Source: a virus. From it: 20,055 nt of DNA. The stretch spans positions 1 to 20,055 of the IMG/VR virus record IMGVR_UViG_3300025769_014293. One strand, written 5' to 3'. Each line of letters opens with the position of its first letter. The stretch's first letter is position 1. The notes under the pieces were generated by a model. The model did not search any database. It saw only the letters and a list, made by a program, of their open reading frames with translations, and was not told where the DNA came from. Below are positions 16,642 to 20,055 of this stretch, in pieces. The position numbers were made by a program, and so were the translations under genes.

Positions 16642-17072
16642 TGAGCTATTTTCCTACATACGCAATCAAACCAGCCATCAACTGGCTTGAGCTGAGCTCT
16701 GATCAGACGTATTCGAGCAACGCTGTGGTGGCATGGGATACGCTCACCCAGACGCGCTCAGGTCGAGTTACGCTGGCATCCAATCAAATCACGCTACAGC
16801 CTGGTGAATATGTCATTAACGGATGTGTGGCAGTACAGCGCAACGTCCTGACGACTAGCTATGGGGTTGAGTTTCGCGATAGCCTAGGCACTACACTCAC
16901 AGAGGCAGATGGATGGATGGATAGCCAGACTGTGACTGAGGACATGACAGGGTCACAGGTGCTGCAAGCGCGGGTCATACTCACTTCAGCGCTGACGATC
17001 GACACCTATATCACAGGCAGCGCGGGTGATATCAGGAGTGATGGCTCACACCTCATCATATTGGAGCTCTGA
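16641..17072 (+). CDS. Putative receptor-binding tip protein (small beta-sandwich) 1
   Basis: 143 aa; start overlaps the fibre stop as TAATG without its own clear ribosome binding site, so translation is coupled to the fibre. The sequence is beta-rich with a pattern similar to TNF/C1q-like jelly rolls: a central ITLQPGEYVINGCVAVQR, GVEFRDSLGT, ARVILTSALTIDTYITG and a final strand SHLIILEL. It has no membrane or coiled-coil segment. Position after the fibre and its fold pattern suggest a fibre tip or separate receptor-binding head. No sequence family was identified with certainty. Confidence 0.6.
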   Translation: MSYFPTYAIKPAINWLELSSDQTYSSNAVVAWDTLTQTRSGRVTLASNQITLQPGEYVINGCVAVQRNVLTTSYGVEFRDSLGTTLTEADGWMDSQTVTEDMTGSQVLQARVILTSALTIDTYITGSAGDIRSDGSHLIILEL

Positions 17073-17073
17073 C

Positions 17074-17517
17074 ATGTCCATTAAGTTTGACAATAATCAG
17101 CTCAGTTACTATGCGTACAATCCCACAGGCAGTCTGATAAATCAGACCGGCGTAGCCTTGAGCTTTACCTCTGCCCATAATGTCACAGTCACAGGCGCGA
17201 CTAATTATAGTGTGGAGCTGAGAGACAGGACCTTAACTTGGGCCGATAGTAGGACACAGTCCGCAGCTCCTGACCCTTATGTGATCTCAGTGCTCTCATT
17301 CACAGCCACGGGCAGCGAGATCATTAAGCGCAACTCCACTGAGGTGAGCGGCACAGGGGGATGTGTCTTGGGTGATGGGCGTAACGGGGGGATGAGCTAT
17401 TGCGTGAATCGTGGTGCAACCACTACCACATCAGTTCTGCTCAACACAGATGTGGCAACGTTTGACTTTGATGTGATCAATTCTTACTCACGACTCATAG
17501 GAGTGCTCTACAAATGA
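17074..17517 (+). CDS. Putative receptor-binding tip protein (small beta-sandwich) 2
   Basis: 147 aa; start chosen at ATG 17074, preceded by GGAG (17063-17066) with 7 bases spacing and one base after the previous stop. An in-frame ATG at 17026 would overlap the upstream gene and has no such site. Beta-rich, Thr, Ser and Asn heavy, beginning MSIKFDNNQLSYYAYNPTG and ending SYSRLIGVLYK, the same type of closing strand as in the neighbouring genes. Two Cys (GGCVLG and SYCVNRG) may form a disulfide or be buried. Function inferred from position among fibre genes; could be an alternative or additional receptor-binding subunit. Confidence 0.58.
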   Translation: MSIKFDNNQLSYYAYNPTGSLINQTGVALSFTSAHNVTVTGATNYSVELRDRTLTWADSRTQSAAPDPYVISVLSFTATGSEIIKRNSTEVSGTGGCVLGDGRNGGMSYCVNRGATTTTSVLLNTDVATFDFDVINSYSRLIGVLYK

Positions 17518-18023
17518 CTTACGTGATTAGCGAGCGCAGAGCAGATATTGATGTGAGCGTGCATGGTTATAGTGGATTGAGCGCCTCACAATTCAGATAT
17601 AATACACCTAGCTACGTAGGTTTGGGAGTCAGCCGGCCCGACAATGCAACATTCCAGCTCGCAGAAGGTAGACACTACCTGTTGTTTGGCGCCATCGCCC
17701 ATTATCGCACAGCTGGAGGCATCACCTATCGTGAGACGCGATTTGTGTGGAAAGAGGCGAATGGGGTCGAATATGGCAAACGTGGCAGTATTCGGATCAA
17801 TCAGAGCGTGTCCATCAGCAATACATATGCCGGGATTTATCGTGACCCACTGTATCGACGTGAGGCGGTGGCCTTTATTCCAAATTCAGTCATCTCAGCC
17901 CATGTGGGCACCTTTGATCTGACCTTGTGGGTGAGCTCGCTAGCAGGTTCAATCACTGGGCTAGCATATGGCGAGGGAGCACAGACAGAAACAGGTGTCA
18001 TTATTATGTCTATTCCGGCATAG
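17514..18023 (+). CDS. Putative receptor-binding tip protein (small beta-sandwich) 3
   Basis: 169 aa; ATGA overlap with the upstream gene and AGGAG at 17499-17503. Beta-rich with aromatic strands (ATFQLAEGRHYLLFGAIAHY, TYRETRFVWKEANG, GTFDLTLWVSSLAG) and a final hydrophobic strand TGVIIMSIPA. The 'F.L..G.Y.l.......' layout is again that of TNF/C1q-like folds, more clearly than in the two preceding genes. Cysteine-free. Third member of a row of three small proteins downstream of the fibre. Probably a virion surface protein; sequence alone does not tell whether the three assemble together. Confidence 0.58.
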   Translation: MTYVISERRADIDVSVHGYSGLSASQFRYNTPSYVGLGVSRPDNATFQLAEGRHYLLFGAIAHYRTAGGITYRETRFVWKEANGVEYGKRGSIRINQSVSISNTYAGIYRDPLYRREAVAFIPNSVISAHVGTFDLTLWVSSLAGSITGLAYGEGAQTETGVIIMSIPA

Positions 18024-18032
18024 GAGCTCATC

Positions 18033-18308
18033 ATGAATTGGGACAGAATCAAGGACATCATCACCGTGGCGCTCATCCCTGTTGTGGGGTGGGTCATGAT
18101 GACAATGCAGGATCTCAGCGCGCTCAAGGCTAGATGTGATCAGCAAGCAGGTCAGATCATGGCGCTTGAGGCTGAGGTCAAGGCGGTCAACAAAAGGACC
18201 CAGGCCATGGAGGTGCAGAGCGCCAAGATTGAAACAAAGCTTGAGGCGCTCAGCGCTCAGTTGACTCGAATTGAGCGCATGCTCTCAGTATATGAGACGG
18301 CCAAATAA
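18033..18308 (+). CDS. Membrane-anchored coiled-coil protein, lysis-module candidate
   Basis: 91 aa; GGAG at 18023-18026 with 6 bases spacing to ATG. One N-terminal membrane segment at about residues 7-25 (DIITVALIPVVGWVMMTM), then a charged helical tail to the end with heptad-like leucines and isoleucines (ALEAEVKAVNKRTQAME, KLEALSAQLTRIERMLSVY). Predicted N-in with the coiled coil outside, or the reverse. This small-TM-plus-coiled-coil layout is common among phage lysis-cassette proteins (holin-associated or inner-membrane spanin types). No named family was recognised; role inferred from topology and the following genes. Confidence 0.6.
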   Translation: MNWDRIKDIITVALIPVVGWVMMTMQDLSALKARCDQQAGQIMALEAEVKAVNKRTQAMEVQSAKIETKLEALSAQLTRIERMLSVYETAK

Positions 18309-18653
18309 ATGACACAGCTGCCCAATGACCTCACCCTCTCTCAGGGGCTCATCATTGTCTGTGTGTGGTCTGTGCTCGCCATAGGTGGCGGGGCATGGAT
18401 AGGAGTGTCATGCTCAGCGGTGGACTGTGGCACCTGTGAGGCTGCGCTTGAGGATAGCATTGATGAGCTCCACTCATGCCAGCGGCAGCTCTTGACTAGA
18501 CCCATCTCAGCCTGTGATGATGAGCGCCAAGCTGAGCGCGAACGCTGCCAACAGACGTTGCTAGAATACAAGCGCCTGAGATGCCGCATATGTGAGGCCA
18601 CACATGACACCTATCCTCCTGAGCCTGCTGACAATCCTCACCCCACTCCCTGA
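18309..18653 (+). CDS. Cysteine-rich single-pass membrane protein, lysis-module candidate
   Basis: 114 aa; ATG directly follows the upstream TAA. Membrane segment at about residues 12-34 (GLIIVCVWSVLAIGGGAWIG). Beyond it lie eight cysteines: C35, C40, C43, C57, C69, C80, C92 and C95, with CxxC at each end and 11-12 residue steps between the middle ones, in a helical, charged region. The end is proline-rich (TYPPEPADNPHPTP). If the tail is periplasmic it could form four disulfides. The overlap with the next gene and the proline tail recall spanin pairs, but a classical lipobox is not present (IGVSC is atypical). Function not established. Confidence 0.55.
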   Translation: MTQLPNDLTLSQGLIIVCVWSVLAIGGGAWIGVSCSAVDCGTCEAALEDSIDELHSCQRQLLTRPISACDDERQAERERCQQTLLEYKRLRCRICEATHDTYPPEPADNPHPTP

Positions 18654-19026
18654 GCTGAGTGAGCCGCTGACCCTCTCCACAGGTGAGGTCATCACAGCGC
18701 GCTACCTACAGCCCTCAGATGAGTTTTGTCTCAGGCTTGAAGAGTTCGCCCGGGTGCAGGGTGACCTCATCCACGCTGAAGAGTATTGGGAGGGCAGGAT
18801 TGAGAGGCAGAAGGCCTACTTTGTGGAGGAGTTGACCAAGATGCAAGCGGCTCATAAGGATGTCCACAAGGCATATCTCAAAGAGCAGCAACTCCTGAAG
18901 GACGCAGCTGCTGAGGCATTGGTGGAGCGTGACCGAGCGCGCTCAGATCTGTGGTGGTGGAGGGGGGCCACCATTGGCCTGACGCTCTCTACATCAGTGA
19001 CCATTATCTATCTGATCAGCAGATAG
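18604..19026 (+). CDS. Double-anchored coiled-coil protein, possible spanin
   Basis: 140 aa from ATG 18604 with GAGG at 18594-18597 (6 bases spacing); a GTG at 18592 would add four residues. It overlaps the previous gene by 50 bases in another frame. N-terminus is hydrophobic (MTPILLSLLTILTPLP) and could be a signal peptide; residues ~35-115 are helical and charged (RLEEFARVQGDLIHAEEYWE, KQ-rich part, LKDAAAEALVERDRARSD); C-terminus is a membrane segment preceded by WWWR (ATIGLTLSTSVTIIYLI). N-terminal export signal plus C-terminal anchor with a helical linker is the layout of unimolecular spanins, but no lipobox cysteine is seen. Disruption of the outer membrane at lysis is therefore only a hypothesis. 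Confidence 0.55.
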   Translation: MTPILLSLLTILTPLPELSEPLTLSTGEVITARYLQPSDEFCLRLEEFARVQGDLIHAEEYWEGRIERQKAYFVEELTKMQAAHKDVHKAYLKEQQLLKDAAAEALVERDRARSDLWWWRGATIGLTLSTSVTIIYLISR

Positions 19027-19034
19027 ACTAGACC

Positions 19035-19049
19035 AGGGGCTCAGCCCCT
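19035..19049 (+). other. Short GC hairpin between lysis-candidate gene and reductase
   Basis: AGGGGC (19035-19040) and GCCCCT (19044-19049) form a perfect 6-bp stem with loop TCA. No T-run follows, so it is not a typical intrinsic terminator; it ends two bases before the AAAGGA ribosome binding site of the next gene and could affect its translation or mRNA stability. Confidence 0.45.
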
Positions 19050-19065
19050 CAAAGGATGGTGAACC

Positions 19066-20055
19066 GTGCAGAATGATCTGCTAGGCAAGGTGGCTTTCTC
19101 CGCTCAATACGCTCGACCCCTGGTAGGTGGTGGAGGGCGTGAACTGTGGGACCATGCCGTGGCGAGGGTGGAGGCGATGCACCTCAAGCGCTATCCACAG
19201 GTGGCGGGTGAGACAATGCAAGCCTTCAAGCTGGTTAGGCAGCAGAGGGTGTTCCCCTCTCAGCGCTCGACACAGTTTGGAGGGCGGCCCATTGAGCGCA
19301 ACAATATGAGGATTTACAATTGCACCTACTCGCCATGTGACAGGCCACGCTTCTTTTCTGAGGCCTTTTGGCTACTGCTCTCAGGCTGTGGGACAGGCTT
19401 CTCACTCAGGCAGAAGGACATCAAGCGCCTCCCTAGACTCTTGACGCCCTCAGAGATGATCAGGCGTGAGCGCAGGGTCCACATGGTCAGTGACTCCATT
19501 GAGGGGTGGGCTCACGCTGTCCACCTCCTCATCAGCAGCTACCTTCACCGAGGTTATTATGAGGAATATTATGACTATAGGTTTGACTTTCGTCTGATCA
19601 GATCAAAGGGAGCTCCCATCAGCTCAGGGGGCCACGCCCCAGGTCATAAGCCATTAGCCAAGGCGCTTGAGTTGATCGACAAGCTGCTCCATGGCCTGAC
19701 GCTCAACAAGATGCCAAGGCTGCGCTCAATAGACTGCTTTGATCTCATGATGCACCTGTCAGAGGCGGTCCTCTCAGGAGGGGTGAGGCGCTCCGCTTCT
19801 ATTGCCATATTTGATGAGGATGACCACCTCATGATGGAGGCCAAAACAGGAGACTGGTATATTGACCACCCTCAGCGAGCTTACGCCAATATCTCAGCGG
19901 GGCTCAGCATCACTGAGGCTGAGCGCTCAACTGTGGATCACATTGTGGAGATGGCCCGCCAATGGGGTGAGCCTGGTGTGCTATGGCAGGCTAATGAGCA
20001 TCATGGGACCAACCCATGCGCTGAGATTGGTCTGTTTCCCTACCTGATCACAGAC
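19066..20055 (+). CDS. Adenosylcobalamin-dependent (class II) ribonucleoside-triphosphate reductase, N-terminal part
   Basis: 330 aa visible, truncated by the right edge. Start is GTG 19066: an in-frame TGA at 19060 excludes anything earlier, and AAAGGA/GGTGA precede it. Motifs typical of class II monomeric reductases appear in order: YNCTYSP with Cys86 (first redox cysteine), LLSGCGTGFSL (104-114), DSIEGWAHAVHLL (143-155), DFRLIRSKGAPISSGGHAPG (174-193, binds nucleotide), SGGVRRSASIAIFDEDD (237-253), and the active-site loop TNPCAEIGL with Asn316, Cys318 (thiyl radical) and Glu320. The second C-terminal redox cysteine would lie outside the window. It reduces ribonucleotides to deoxyribonucleotides for phage DNA synthesis using vitamin B12 coenzyme, independent of oxygen. 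N-terminus is short, without an ATP-cone domain. Confidence 0.92.
   Translation, partial: MQNDLLGKVAFSAQYARPLVGGGGRELWDHAVARVEAMHLKRYPQVAGETMQAFKLVRQQRVFPSQRSTQFGGRPIERNNMRIYNCTYSPCDRPRFFSEAFWLLLSGCGTGFSLRQKDIKRLPRLLTPSEMIRRERRVHMVSDSIEGWAHAVHLLISSYLHRGYYEEYYDYRFDFRLIRSKGAPISSGGHAPGHKPLAKALELIDKLLHGLTLNKMPRLRSIDCFDLMMHLSEAVLSGGVRRSASIAIFDEDDHLMMEAKTGDWYIDHPQRAYANISAGLSITEAERSTVDHIVEMARQWGEPGVLWQANEHHGTNPCAEIGLFPYLITD

Noticed and set aside
17026-17073. Earlier ATG for the second small tip protein
   Set aside because: The extra 16 residues overlap the upstream gene in another frame and the GGAGCTC site belongs to ATG 17074.
18309-18420. Lipoprotein signal in the Cys-rich membrane protein
   Set aside because: The residues before C35 (G-V-S) do not fit a lipobox and the hydrophobic segment is long enough for a membrane span.
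18592-18603. GTG start for the double-anchored protein
   Set aside because: GAGG at 18594-18597 lies downstream of this GTG and is correctly placed for ATG 18604.

Overview
The window is a stretch of a tailed bacteriophage genome (Caudoviricetes) with siphovirus-type layout. All 21 genes read on the + strand with spacings of 0 to about 40 bases, usually as ATGA or TAATG stop/start overlaps. I see no tRNA, integrase, insertion sequence, CRISPR array or stretch longer than 300 bases without a gene. The host cannot be named from the sequence. Base composition is moderately GC-rich by eye (not computed).

Head and neck (1-3513): the C-terminal part of the major capsid protein, cut by the window edge; an SPP1 gp7/Mu F-type minor head protein; a connector-like protein with an EF-hand-like loop; a neck or tail-completion protein; and a tail-terminator-like protein.

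Tail (3510-13808): a large tail tube protein; the tail assembly chaperone, expressed as a short form (G, 168 aa) and a long form (GT, 309 aa) through a lambda-like -1 frameshift at GGGAAAA followed by a stem-loop; a 683 aa tape measure protein; three tail-tip proteins with weak or no family signal; and a 1020 aa tail-hub-like protein.

Hydrolase and host recognition (13809-18023): a CHAP-like cysteine peptidase, a small unknown protein, a 577 aa repeat-bearing tail fibre, and three small beta-rich proteins that look like receptor-binding tips.

Membrane/lysis candidates (18033-19026): three small proteins, each with a hydrophobic segment and helical or cysteine-rich parts, likely holin/spanin-type functions. 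The window ends inside an adenosylcobalamin-dependent (class II) ribonucleotide reductase, which marks the change from virion genes to nucleotide metabolism.

The most interesting signals beyond routine annotation are: complete absence of CCGG for the first 15.3 kb, with six copies clustered in the fibre/lysis segment; heavy over-representation of GAGCTC, including inside several ribosome binding sites; a compact frameshift signal feeding a cysteine-rich chaperone extension; an EF-hand-like loop in a neck protein; and an overlapping pair of unusual membrane proteins, one with eight regularly placed cysteines and one with unimolecular-spanin-like topology.
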